DNA of 64,000 nt, from contig NC_053494.1 in NCBI RefSeq assembly GCF_905171775.1, forward strand, positions 196,819,044 to 196,883,043, written 5' to 3'. The notes beneath the pieces are model-generated. The model was not told where the DNA came from. It made no database searches and saw only the letters and a list, made by a program, of their open reading frames with translations. The DNA comes from Rana temporaria (Eukaryota; Chordata; Amphibia; Anura; Ranidae). Made by a program: the position numbers and the translations under genes. Numbering within the stretch: position 1 is the stretch's first letter; the number at the start of each line of letters is the position of its first letter. Shown piece after piece: positions 10,271-20,560 of this stretch.

Positions 10271-10844
10271 ATGTGTGTCTATGGGTTTAATTCTGCTTTA
10301 AAAGTCCCACTTTTTTTCTTGTTTTTCTTTGTATACTGGATAGAAATTTTTATTTCTAGTTGTTCCCCACAAGATAGCAAATCTTCACTTTTTGAATTCG
10401 CACTTGCACAAGTTACATTTTCAAAACAAGTTGCTAAATATGCCTTAAGTGCAGGATAAGTAGGATTTTTTCTGCCGGAATTTCTTCAGATCTTTTCAAA
10501 ACAATCTGTTATTTTGTGTGATTTACCTCTTATCGTCTGCCCTGGCACGCTTCTGCTACCATTTTCATATATTTAATCAGATGTCATGAATCATGAAAAA
10601 CAACACAACAAATTATGTCCTTGAGACTCGTTACATTTGGCTCTGATTAGCTTGTTCTGCATAATACTATCATGTTGTTGCTGTCATTTCTTACTCACTT
10701 ACCAATTAAGCTGAAGCTGTTCAAAACTGTCAGGTCTTAAAAGAGAACTACAGGCATGACACTAAACGATCATATCTTGTCCTTATATTTATTCTCTTTA
10801 AATTGTCAATTTCCTTAAATAAACTGCTGTGTACCTGATTTGGC
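10271..10844. other. No recognisable feature
   Basis: AT-rich sequence with no open frame of note and no family match. Confidence 0.4.
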
Positions 10845-10947
10845 TGCTCAATGACCGGGTCATTTTTTGCGATACGGCACTGTGTCTCTTTAACTGCCAA
10901 TTGCGCAGTCATGCGATGCTGTACCCAAACAAAATTTACGTCCCTGA
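10845..10947 (+). repeat. Fragment of TTAACCACTT repeat
   Basis: The stretch from TGACCGGGTCATTTTTTGCG to AAACAAAATTTACGTCC matches the left interior of that repeat. Confidence 0.55.
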
Positions 10948-11044
10948 AAGTAAAAAGAAAGAGAATTAGAGGGACACGACTCTCCCATAGTGAGGGATTT
11001 TTAGTTAGGGACGTCAATGCTGTTTGAAGGTGAGCACACTGGAC

Positions 11045-11540
11045 ACATGTAGTTGAAAAAAATATATCAAAATTTATATTTATTAACAAACATAAAAGCA
11101 GATAAACAAATACTAATATAGACCACAATAGTTACAAGAACAAAATATAGCGAGATGCAGATGGCCGACAAGTTTCGCACAGTTGTGCTTCATCAGGGCC
11201 TTGCACCCATCTTTAGTGTTGTGTGGTCTGTATAGGGCATACAAATATGTCATTAATATACAATACATGACAACTTTATTGCGTGGTAACAAATATTGGC
11301 TGGGAAACTGCTACGTGCTCACCTAATCTGCTAAAAACTGAATAAACCGAGTGCGGCCCATAAGTTTCTCTGCCAATATTTGTTACCACGCAATAAAGTT
11401 GTCATGTATTGTATATTAATGCACCCATCTTTAGTGTTGTGTGGTCTGTATAGGGCATAAAAATGTCTCATTAATATACAATACATGACAACTTTATTGC
11501 GTGGTAACAAATATTGGCAGAGAAACTGCTTACTTATGGG
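11045..11540. repeat. Rearranged repeat with direct and inverted copies, possibly Penelope-like
   Basis: A block of about 100 bp (11203-11302) is repeated almost exactly at 11421-11520 in the same orientation. Between the two, roughly 11360-11420 is the reverse complement of about 11257-11312. A hammerhead-like motif lies at the left edge (11153-11212, minus strand). Such a mix of direct and inverted terminal blocks beside a hammerhead motif is a feature of Penelope-like retroelements, but no reverse transcriptase is seen, so the class is inferred. Confidence 0.5.
11153..11212 (-). ncRNA. Hammerhead-ribozyme-like motif A
   Basis: On the minus strand a complete core is visible: CTGATGA (11190-11196), then a helix II of GCAC with GTGC closed by AACT, then GAAAC (11172-11176), then TTGTC ending at 11167, the predicted cleavage position. 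Helix I pairs GGCC (11197-11200) with GGCC (11163-11166) and, beyond an internal loop, AGATG with CATCT. Helix III would have only two base pairs, as reported for type I hammerheads of Penelope-like elements. One extra A between CTGATGA and helix II departs from the textbook core, and motif B has the same A. Activity is not shown. Confidence 0.55.
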
Positions 11541-11554
11541 CCGCGCTCGGTTTA

Positions 11555-11812
11555 TTCAGAAAATCCGATCGTCTGTAACAATTCCGACGCATGAAATTCC
11601 GACGCATGCTAGGAAACAATTCGACGCATGCTCGAAAGCATTAAACTTAATTTTCTCGACTCGTCGTAGTGTTGTACGTCACTGCGTTCTTGACGGTCGA
11701 AAGTTCAGGGAACTTTTGTGTGACCGTGTTTATGCAAGCCAAGCTTGAGCGGAATTCCATCGGAAAAAACATTTTTCTGACGGAAAATCTGATCGTGTGT
11801 ACGCGACACAAC
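11555..11812. repeat. Harbinger-like MITE fragment
   Basis: It contains CGACGCATGC units, AAAGCATT, and an end near CGTGTGTACGCG, all shared with the GGCC...GGCC elements, but no intact termini. Confidence 0.45.
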
Positions 11813-12760
11813 TTTTTTCGGCAGTAAGGGTTTTTATTGTATTCTCTGTGTTCTAGAGTCTTAATACATCCTCGTGTTTTTCTGGTATTGACCTTTAAAT
11901 CAGGACAATCAGTGAGACGTGTAAGAGCATATCATTGCTGTGCAATAAGAGACTGGAGACAGGTTTTTTTTTTCCTGGCCTGTGTGTCAAAATAGAAGTC
12001 AAAAGCGCGATTGATCTGCAGTGATTTGCTGTTGCTGCGAATCATTTTGTCATATATCTCGCTCCCTGCTGTAAGATAATTTACTGGAATAATTGAACTA
12101 GGTAAAAGAGCTTGTAAAAAATATAATAAGACAAATGAAATGTAGAAAGTCACAGTATTGGTCATTAGGACGGTGACCCTGACACTTACCATCCCTCTAG
12201 CTGTTTTAACACCAGCATTGTGGCTGTCTAAGCAAGTTCTTAGCTGTGTCATCGAGGATAGGAGGTGGACTTCACACATGTGCTGCAAACAAGCGTTCAG
12301 AGTCACTCTCTCTAACGGAATGTAATCTACTGTATCAGCAGTTTCAAGATGGACCTCTGACACCTAAACTGGAGCCAATTTAATGAGCGAGTTCCAGCAT
12401 CTCTAGCCGTCACATAATAACTCATCAGAAATACAAAGACAGCATGGCCTGCGGTCCACCTGCTGTTAAGGAACTGAATTTACTAGAATATATATATATA
12501 TATGTTTGTGTATATACAGGAAAGCTTGTAAAAAAACACTTATATCCTCTACATTCTAACTTCGATGTGACCCCAACATATTGCATTTTTTTCACGATGA
12601 CTTCCATGGCTTTAGTTTATAAAAGTAGTGCTGAGTGAAAATAAAGTTATGATAATGACATATCTTCCTGCATGGTTGCCTTGAAGGTGCCATCCATCTT
12701 GCCACATCAGCACTTTCAAATCATATGGTCCATAATGGTGTTCAACTTGGAAATACATCT
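11813..12760. other. No gene seen
   Basis: A 143-codon minus-strand open frame (11932-12363) has no recognisable domain and no codon signature that I would trust. A short AT repeat is at about 12487-12504. Confidence 0.4.
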
Positions 12761-13126
12761 TCTTTCTTTTTTTTTTTTTTTTTATTACAAACTTTTTATT
12801 AAAGCAGTATTGTCATTGCACATGAATCACATGAATTACTGTACATATGAAATGCATATATATATAAAACTTTAGAAAGTCAGAACCTTCATAAACAGAT
12901 TACATATGAAACATACATTAAAGTCTTCATGTATGTTAAATTATAGTTTTATATTGATTCAGGACATTCTTTGGTAATTGCATGTTTTAACAAAACAAAA
13001 AAACTGAATAATAATGGAATTACAAAAATATATTGTACAAAAGAAAAATACCGTAGATGTAAAATTTAAGAAAAAATAAAAGAAGAACATAATGTAATAA
13101 AGATTAAATAACAAGAGTAAGGGTAA
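12761..13126. other. A/T-rich stretch with poly-T run
   Basis: A poly-T run at about 12767-12782 is followed by AT-rich sequence. It could be the tail of an undetected retroposon; no other sign is present. Confidence 0.35.
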
Positions 13127-13539
13127 GGCCCCGTACACACGGTCAGACAAAACCGATGAGAATGGTCCGACGGACCGTTTTCATTGGTTCACCGCTGAAG
13201 TGGCCTGATGGTCTTATGTGTGTACACACCATCAGTTCAAAATACGATCGGGTCAGAACGCGGTGACGTAAAACACACGACGTGCTGAAAAAAACGAAGT
13301 TCAATGCTTCCAAGCATGTGTGTACTTGATTCTGAGCATGCGCGGGTTTTGAACAGATGCTTTTCTGTACTAACCATCGGTTTGGTCCGATGGGGCAGCG
13401 GTCCATCGGTTCGGTTTTGAAGCATGTTTTAAAATTTTGGACCGAAGCAAAGCAGACCGATAGCCTATACACACGGTCGGTTTGGTCCGATGAAAATGAA
13501 CTATTCTCATCGGACCAAACCGGCCGTGTGTACGGGGCC
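13127..13539. mobile_element. Harbinger-like MITE
   Basis: It starts GGCCCCGTACACACGG and ends GTGTGTACGGGGCC, flanked by TAA on the left and TTA on the right. Modules such as ACACACCATC, TTGATTCTGAGCATGCGC and CATCGGTTTGGTCCGATG are shared with 29803-30222, to which it is very similar throughout. Confidence 0.75.
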
Positions 13540-13559
13540 TTAGGGTAATGTGAAATTAT

Positions 13560-13564
13560 ACATA

Positions 13565-13614
<50 letters not shown>
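13560..13614. repeat. (TA)n(CA)n microsatellite
   Basis: About 20 TA units pass directly into about 7 CA units. The dead Tc1 element begins where the CA run ends. Confidence 0.9.
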
Positions 13615-13617
<3 letters not shown>

Positions 13618-13949
13618 TTGTGCTCATAAGTTTACATACCCTGGCAGAATTTATGACTTCTTGGCCATTTTCCAGAGAATATGAATGATAACACAAAAAC
13701 ATTTCTTTCACTGATGGTTAGTGTTTGGCTGAAGCCATTTATTATCAATCAACTGTGTTTACTCTTTTAAATTCATAATCACAACCGAAACTACCCAAAT
13801 TACCCTTATCAAAAGTTTACATACCCTGGAGGTTTTGGCTTGATTACATGCACACAAGTTGACCCAAAGGGGTTTGAATGGCTATTAAAGGTAACCATCC
13901 TCTCCTGTGAGATGTTTGCTTGTAATTAGTGTGTGTGTATAAAAAGTCA

Positions 13950-15409
13950 TAAAGTGAAAAATTCAGCGCTGGGATATAAAAATTAAACTAAAATACAAAT
14001 ATGCAAGCCAGCACTGAGGATAAATTCAAAAAAATTCCCAAAGCATATAGTAGTGAATAAGTGCAGCGCAAAAAATAATAAATTAAAATAAACAATAGTA
14101 AAATGAAAAATATATATAACAATAATAATTGGCCAGTGAAATAAATGTCCAAGTGTCCAAACAATCCTTAAATAAGTGTGAAACACACACTGAGATCCAA
14201 CAGGAGTGAGAGTGAAGAGGAAACACCAAGGAAATCCACCACCGCAGATAAGATGGACTCTCACCTTATTGCTTCGACCCAAAAGAGTCACAAAGCATAT
14301 CAGCAAAACCCTCAGTCAGATCCAGCCTCCATACGGAACCACCATACCACAGGGATATCAGCAGGCCACCATGTATAAAAGATACACAAAAGAAAATCTA
14401 GTGCTCTCTGTATACTAGTTTTATTGAAGAATAGTAGTAATGTAATTATAGTGCTATAAATAGCCATTGTAAAGTGATGATGATCGTGGATGACGTCTGC
14501 CTTTTTATAAATGTTTTTTAATTATCTATTATGTGCGAGAATTAGCTATTATAAGCTACTGGACCCGTTTGAATGAGGTTTTGGCTTTAATTCCTTTTTG
14601 CCATTAAGCCTGGTGGGGTCCCGTTTGCTTTATTATTATCATAGCTATCTACTTCCGCTTTTTCCTGTGACTCTACTAGCCTGCCCCGGATGTTGTTGCT
14701 CAATGTTAATTCACTATTGGCCGCATCTATGAGTGTCATGACCCGGATGTCTTTGTTTTCTGAGTCTCCGATTGGCCGCATCAACGAGGGCTCTGATTGG
14801 CTGTGGGGCGCACAGGACTACTATATATATTTGGCCATTGGGGACGTCGAGTGTACTCGCTCCACCTGACGCTGATGAAGTCCCGCCCCCGGGACGTAAC
14901 GCGTACGTAAGGGGAGGAGCTACGCAAGACGTCACCCCGATCATCGTTGCTGAGATCTCTACTGTTACAGCATACACTCGGCTCTGCGAGTGTTTTTAAA
15001 TGTGAGTGCCATTCCTTTTTACCTTTCCTTCAATAAAACTAGTATACAGAGAGCACTAGATTTTCTTTTGTGTATCTTTTATACATGGTGGCCTGCTGAT
15101 ATCCCTGTGGTATGGTGGTTCCGTATGGAGGCTGGATCTGACTGAGGGTTTTGCTGATATGCTTTGTGACTCTTTTGGGTCGAAGCAATAAGGTGAGAGT
15201 CCATCTTATCTGCGGTGGTGGATTTCCTTGGTGTTTCCTCTTCACTCTCACTCCTGTTGGATCTCAGTGTGTGTTTCACACTTATTTAAGGATTGTTTGG
15301 ACACTTGGACATTTATTTCACTGGCCAATTATTATTGTTATATATATTTTTCATTTTACTATTGTTTATTTTAATTTATTATTTTTTGCGCTGCACTTAT
15401 TCACTACTA
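13950..15409. mobile_element. Foldback element with 16-bp TSD and hammerhead-like centre
   Basis: The insertion is bordered by two copies of TGTGTATAAAAAGTCA (13934-13949 and 15410-15425; the last base on the right can be counted with the arm). The arms 14047-14429 and 15029-15410 are reverse complements with essentially no difference that I can find; the two strands even give identical 70-codon frames. The first 97 bp (13950-14046) are unpaired. The spacer (14430-15028) holds hammerhead-like motif B. A long TSD argues for reverse-transcription-coupled integration rather than cut-and-paste. A Penelope-like origin is my inference; no protein is encoded. Confidence 0.65.
14859..14920 (+). ncRNA. 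Hammerhead-ribozyme-like motif B (core changed)
   Basis: CTGATGA (14872-14878) is followed, after one extra A, by a six-pair helix II (GTCCCG 14880-14885 with CGGGAC 14890-14895) and GTAAC (14896-14900) where GAAAC is expected. Helix I pairs CCTGACG (14865-14871) with CGTAAGG (14906-14912) with one mismatch, and past a small internal loop GCTCC with GGAGC. The changed A in GAAAC is normally essential, so this copy is probably inactive. Confidence 0.45.
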
Positions 15410-15499
15410 TGTGTATAAAAAGTCAATGAGTTTCTGGACTCCTGACAGACCCTTGCATCTTTCATCCAGTGCAGCACTGACGTTTCTGGATTCTGAGTC

Positions 15500-15702
15500 A
15501 TGGGGAAAGCAAAAGAATTGTCAAAGCATCTGTGGAAAAGGTAGTTGAACTGTATAAAACAGGAAAGTGATATAAAAATATATCCAAGGAATTGAGAATG
15601 CCAATCAGCAGTGTTAAAACTCTAATCAAGAAGTGGAAAATGAGGGGTTCTGTTGAAACCAAACCACAGTCAGGTAGACCAACTAAAATTTCAGCTATCA
15701 GC
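15500..15702 (+). pseudogene. Tc1-like transposase N-terminal remnant
   Basis: The frame opens MGKAKELSKHLWK, close to the start of vertebrate Tc1 transposases, and continues with helix-turn-helix-like sequence in shifting frames, with the final motif around KPQSGRPTKIS (usual K-x-x-x-G-R-P-x-K-x-x). Several frameshifts and the loss of the catalytic domain make it dead. Confidence 0.75.
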
Positions 15703-16412
15703 TGCACCAGATCGGTTTCAAGCTTCCCGACGGCTCCAGTGAGCTTGAAATTGACCAGGAAGTGGCAGGAGTGGGGGGGGGGGGTCATCTCTACTGCCGC
15801 CTATAAAAGTCATCTTGCAGTGAATGCGCTCCCGGGATCACTTTTATTGGAAAGCTGACTTCCTCATGAAAAAAAGATACTGGAGTTATGGCAGCTAGCT
15901 GCTGTCATAACAGCAGTATTTAACGTCAAAATAATGATGTACATTTACAGTTAGGCAGTCGGTGAGTGGTTAAGATTTTTTTGTGAAATAATTGTAATTG
16001 TAAAAGTAGTTGTATGCTTTCCCGATTAAGCCATAAGGCGAAACATGTCGGGATAGCATACGAATACTAGATCTCTGTTCAACCGGAACCCTTTTTGCAT
16101 GACCGATGGAAATGTTAAACAAAACTCATAAAACTGTTGTTTGGTTTTTAATCGTGTTCATATTAAATTTATATGATTTTATATATGTATGTTTTCATTA
16201 TTATCTGTAACCACCGTGATAATCCCTTCCCAGCTCTTCCCTTTTTTTAATATTTGATTTCTTGGGATGAGGTGCTAGATACCAGGTGTCTACCTTATGA
16301 AGGAAAGGAGAGGAATTGTCGAGGGCTACTCCAAATTGTTGCCCTAAGACACCAATAGTGTTGAGGACTATCTCGGTACCCAGGAATTGAACAAAGTACT
16401 TATTAAAATATA
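15703..16412. repeat. Mixed repeat fragments with hammerhead-like motif C
   Basis: 15703-15974 ends in GTGAGTGGTTAA and resembles the end of a TTAACCACTT repeat. From about 15975 the sequence is AT-rich and includes motif C. A piece GGTGTCTACCTTA (16287-16299) recurs at 17452, on the other side of the possible solo LTR. Confidence 0.45.
16012..16061 (+). ncRNA. Hammerhead-ribozyme-like motif C (degenerate)
   Basis: Helix I is long: GTATGCTTTCCC (16012-16023) pairs with GGGATAGCATAC (16050-16061) at 11 of 12 positions. Helix II is GCC-ATAA-GGC (16030-16039). GAAAC (16040-16044) and ATGTC (16045-16049) are intact. The CTGATGA box is shortened to GATTA plus A, so catalysis is unlikely. The helices differ in sequence from motifs A and B but pair equally well. 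Confidence 0.45.
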
Positions 16413-17401
16413 TGTAGCACTACCCCCGAAGTAGCTGCTGGTTTTTGATTTGGGCCTGCACGTTACCTCACTATTTGTTGTCTAGGGGATGAGAGTCTAT
16501 AGAAACCTCAATGTCCCCACAAGTTGTAAATCCTTTCTGGTTAAGCTTTATTTTGCACAAACTTGTATAGGTAGAGGGATGGAGGGCCAGGGGAAGGTTG
16601 AGGCACTCGATGCAGATCACTGGGGAACTTTTAAAACTTCAAAAAGAGTCACACCTCTGAGTGGGTACTGCTCACCCGGATAGGCCCCCCTCACTGGGCT
16701 AGCAGCCGGGATGATACACGGGATGATACACGGACAAAAGAAAGAAGGAATAACAGTCTCTGCCACAGACTTTAGTACGATAAAGATGAACTGTTCAATA
16801 ATCCTCTGCCACAGGATTTAGTATTCAGGTATCCAACCCGGCACAACCCGGCACACTGTAAGGTAACATAGGCTATGGTGCATCCTCCAATAAAGTCACC
16901 AGGCCTTCCCCGAGATACCAGCCTTCCGCTTGGTTCTCTCCAGGACAGCTCCTCCCCTGGTTTCCTCCATTGAATGGCTTCCTCCCTTAGGACAGACAGG
17001 GCAGGACCACCTCCAAAGTGTAGGCACCAGTCAGGACAACTGGGCCTACATGGCAGGGATGCAGCCTAGGGCCAACGTGGCCCCACAGCTAAACATACCC
17101 CGACCCCGGAGGGCCACAAGGCAAAAAGCCCTTAAGTACCCTTCCCCAGCATGCCCAGTGGGGAGACCACTCCCACTGGGCTGTTCCCAGGGAAAAGCAC
17201 CCAATACACGCTGGCCTGCTTGTATTCCAACATTGGCCTGGGGTGGTAACCTACAGGCAACAGTGGGAAGTCCTTCAAACACAGCCATAGCCGGAACAGA
17301 GGCTGTTTTATCCTTATACATACCAACGTCTGCGCTAACTACCAGCTCAGACATACACTAAATTTAACATAGCGCCTGGTCATCAGAAGCAGGGCGCTAC
17401 A
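16413..17401. mobile_element. Possible solo LTR with 4-bp TSD
   Basis: The unit begins TGTAGCAC and ends GGGCGCTACA, so it has TG...CA edges with a short inverted repeat, and is flanked by TATA on both sides (16409-16412 and 17402-17405). An AATAAA lies near 16890. There is no internal region or second LTR. The AT-rich flank makes a TATA duplication weak evidence. Confidence 0.45.
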
Positions 17402-18355
17402 TATACATTTATTTAAAAAAAATACATAAAATACATAACCAACAACAAAAGGTGTCTACCTTAGTCGGATACAACTTTACAAATGTATGTTTCCTTTATT
17501 TGATTTGAAATATGCAATACTTTAACAGAGGCTCAATGCTCATAGTTAAGTTAGATTTCCACTTTACGTTTGGAAGATAGGTTTGTTTTAACATTGCGGT
17601 GACCTATTTTGTGTTGTGAAGTATGTGAAAAAATTATTAATTGGTCAACAATCTTCTAATAATTTTCAGACTCTCACCCAATATTGGTAAGGTGACTTCC
17701 TTGTTACAAAGACATAACACAAACACTTTGAATGAACTTGAAATGAGCCACTGGCTCACCTTCGGTGAAAGGAATATAGAGAATAGGCAGAGATCTCACC
17801 TCTAAATATTTCTGACAGCTCACTTCCATTGACCTTGGAGAAGGCGACAACTTTGTAAAAAAAACTTGAGAGCTGCACAGAGATAGAACTGGCTGGCTGG
17901 TTAGTATAACGGGGTGAAAAACACAATGTTCTAATTGTAATGTGCCATGTAATGGATTTCATCGCAAAATCCATATTATGCTTCAGATAATATGAGCTGA
18001 AATTCTAGCTGGTGCTGGGTTGAAGTTGCCCTTGAAATTCTATCAACGGAAAGTAAGGTTGAGTAATCTCAACTATTTAATGCCCCTTCTGCTTTCTGTT
18101 CCTTGTATGTACAAGTCAAAACTTTGTTCGCTAATAGTTCCTTTATGGGAATGTAATGTAGTTCTATATATATTTTCTTATTTTCTTTATCGTCGGGAAT
18201 AATACAGAAAAAAAGTATTTTTTCTATTTACACAAATTGAGAATATTGCATATTATTATTTTGCATTCTCATTTCTGCTAGCAGGTGAAGGCACCTATTC
18301 ACAAAAACCCCCCACCCCCCAGACAATATGAGATATAAAGGGAAGGTGCTTACAT
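17402..18355. other. No recognisable feature
   Basis: AT-rich, unique-looking sequence without a convincing open frame; a C-run lies at about 18309-18320. Confidence 0.4.
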
Positions 18356-19580
18356 TTAAAGGGGTTATAAAGGTTCATGTTTTTTCACCTTAAATGCATC
18401 CTATGCATTAAGGTGAAAAATTATCCGACGTCTACCGCCCCCCCCCCCCCCCCAGCCCCCCGTTTTACTTACCTGAGCCCTGGAAAGTCCCACGTCGTGA
18501 ACGCACTCTTCCTTTGCCCGGGTTTCTCGGATCTTCATTGGATAGATTGATAGCAGCACAGCCATTGGCTTGCACTGCTGTCAGTCAAATCCAATGATGC
18601 GGGTGCCGGGGACGGGGCCGAGTCCTGTACTCGACGGGTATGGATACAAAATACAAGATTTAGGAGCGCGCAATAAGGTAACCCACTTGGGAGAGCGCTT
18701 CCCAAAGGGAGTTATCAGAGGCAGGGAGGAGCCGAGACAGCTCCCGAGGGACCCCAGAAAACGCTGTTAAGGGCCACACTGTGCAAAATGAACTGCACAG
18801 TGGAGGTAATTATGACATGTTTGTTATGCTAAAAAAAAAAAAATATTCAAACCTATACAACGGGCTAGATTCACATAGATCAGCGGATCTTTAGATCCGC
18901 ATGATCTATGTGATTTAAGATACGCTGCCGCAAGTTTGAGAGGCAAGTGGGTAATTCACAACACACTTACCTCCAAACTTGCGGCGGCGGATCGTAAATC
19001 CCCCGGCGGAATTCAAATTCCGTGGCTAGGGGGAGTGTACTATTTAAATCAGGCGCATCCCCGCGCCGATTTAAATGAGCATGCGCAGTCCGGGAATTTT
19101 CCCGGCGTGCATTGCTCCCACTGACGTCACTAGGACGTCAGTGGTTTTGACGCTTACGTAAACGACGTCCATCCGTATTCGAGAACGACTTACGCAAACG
19201 ATGTAAAAAAATTCAAAATCGACGCGGGAACGACGGCTATACTTAACATTGGCTGCGCCTCATAGAAGCAGGGGTAAGTATACGCCGGGAAAACCGCTAC
19301 GGAAATGTCGTATCAACACTGCGTCGGGTCCGCGTACGTTCGTGAATTTGCGTATCTCGCTGATTTACATATTTCTCAGCGTAAATCAGCGAGAACGCCC
19401 CACGCGCCATTTTAAGAATGCAGGTAAGATCCGACGGTGTAACACAGTTACACTTGTCGGATCTTAGGCATATCTATCTGAATCAGGCGCATAGATACGA
19501 CCAGCCTAACTCTGAGATACGCCGGTGTATCAGGAGATACACCATCGTATCTCTCTCTGAATCTGGCCCAGTCACTTTAA
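18356..19580. mobile_element. T2-like element, split by a GATTCA foldback
   Basis: TTAA (18356-18359) precedes AGGGGTTATAAAGG; the interior has a poly-C tract (about 18437-18454). The right end is split: CCTATACAAC lies before the nested element and CACTTTAA after it (TTAA 19577-19580). The segment near 18740-18830 is shared with 2131-2406. Confidence 0.6.
18862..19569. mobile_element. GATTCA foldback, copy 3
   Basis: Ends are GGGCTAGATTCACATAG and CTGAATCTGGCCC. The body has the typical chain of modules, including GAGCATGCGCAGTCC, a CGTTTACG-like piece and GTCGGATCTTAGG. Confidence 0.7.
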
Positions 19581-19732
19581 CTTGTGCCCAGGTCAGGCAC
19601 ATTACAGTATTTATTTATTGTGAACAAACAGTAAAATTACCTTAAAACAACCTCTCATTCATCTTTTTATCTGTAGGCACTGTGGAGAAATTAAAATAAA
19701 AATTAAAAAAATCAGAGCTAAACCATCAACTT

Positions 19733-20150
19733 AAGTTCCACCCAGATTTTATTTTTATTTTTTTAAGGAAACCGTTCTGCTACACTTTGTTAAATACGTT
19801 AAAGCGTGTGATTTATAAATTTGCAGCTCAATTCCTGTAATTTTTTATTTCTCATGTTTGTTTTCAGCTCCGCAGAGTGCTTCCATCTTCACTGTGGGCA
19901 TGTGAAGCCCACTAGGAATCTCTTCTGGGATGGATATGGTACTGCTGGCTACCCAGCATGCACCTCCTGATCTCGCACCTGTGCAGTATACACATTGCGT
20001 AGTGCACGAAGACTATCTTGTTGCCATAACATAAAGTAAAAAGATACCTAACATGTCATGCTTTAAAAATGCGTACGCTCGTGGAATAGTAACAAACAAC
20101 AGTGCTTAAAAATCTCCATAGGCTACACTTTAAACATTTTTTACAGGTTA
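19733..20150. repeat. T2-like fragment related to 56190-56858
   Basis: TTAAGTTCCACCCAGATTTT resembles the end of that element, and the piece GTGAAGCCCACTAGGAATC with a following CAGCATGCACC region parallels its interior. No right end is seen. Confidence 0.4.
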
Positions 20151-20199
20151 CATAACATAAATGCCATAATTTATGAATTCCAATATTCTGAAAAAACCC

Positions 20200-20298
20200 T
20201 TAAACCGGTTTACATTCATTCGGATTTTTCCGAATAAACAAACTTGTTGAAATTTGTTAAAAAAAGAATTTGGAACAAAATGACGTGCACATGTCTAG
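20200..20298. repeat. hAT end fragment (GCACATGTCTA)
   Basis: TTCATTCGGATTTTTCCG and the terminal GTGCACATGTCTA resemble the TAGGCATGTGCA family at 3013-4022. Confidence 0.4.
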
Positions 20299-20560
20299 TT
20301 CAGTTATAGGTGGGGCAGTGGTCATTTGTTTGTGCTGTTGGAATACTGTTGGTGAGGGGATGCATTGGACACCTTTGCTGTCATTGTGCTATATTCTGGC
20401 TGTCCAGTGCGCCCTTGTGTCGTGTGGGCTCCCTCCAGGCTCTGCCCTCTATCTATCCCATATAATGCATGTGCTTCTACTATGGAGGCTCTCAAAATTT
20501 ATAGAGTTAGGACTACAGATACTGGGGTGCCATGAAGTGGCTCTGCAGCTTATGCATTTT

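Larger units (their letters stand above)
13615..15702 (+). mobile_element. Dead Tc1-like element, split and truncated
   Basis: The left end CAGTTGTGCTCATAAG with a second related block AAGTTTACATACCC at 13813-13826 is typical of vertebrate Tc1-like inverted/direct repeat ends. The transposase start lies at 15500. The element is interrupted by 13950-15409 and is lost after about 15702, where another repeat begins. No right terminus is present. Confidence 0.7.

Noticed and set aside
11932..12363. 143-codon minus-strand frame as a host exon
   Set aside because: No domain, biased use of low-complexity residues and no splice-site pattern that I can support.
14178..15429. Pairs of identical small frames on opposite strands
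   Set aside because: They are the two arms of the foldback read on each strand, not duplicated genes.
18862..19569. CpG-rich block as promoter or CpG island of a host gene
   Set aside because: It is one of 14 copies of a mobile foldback; the CpG density belongs to the family and no exon is nearby.
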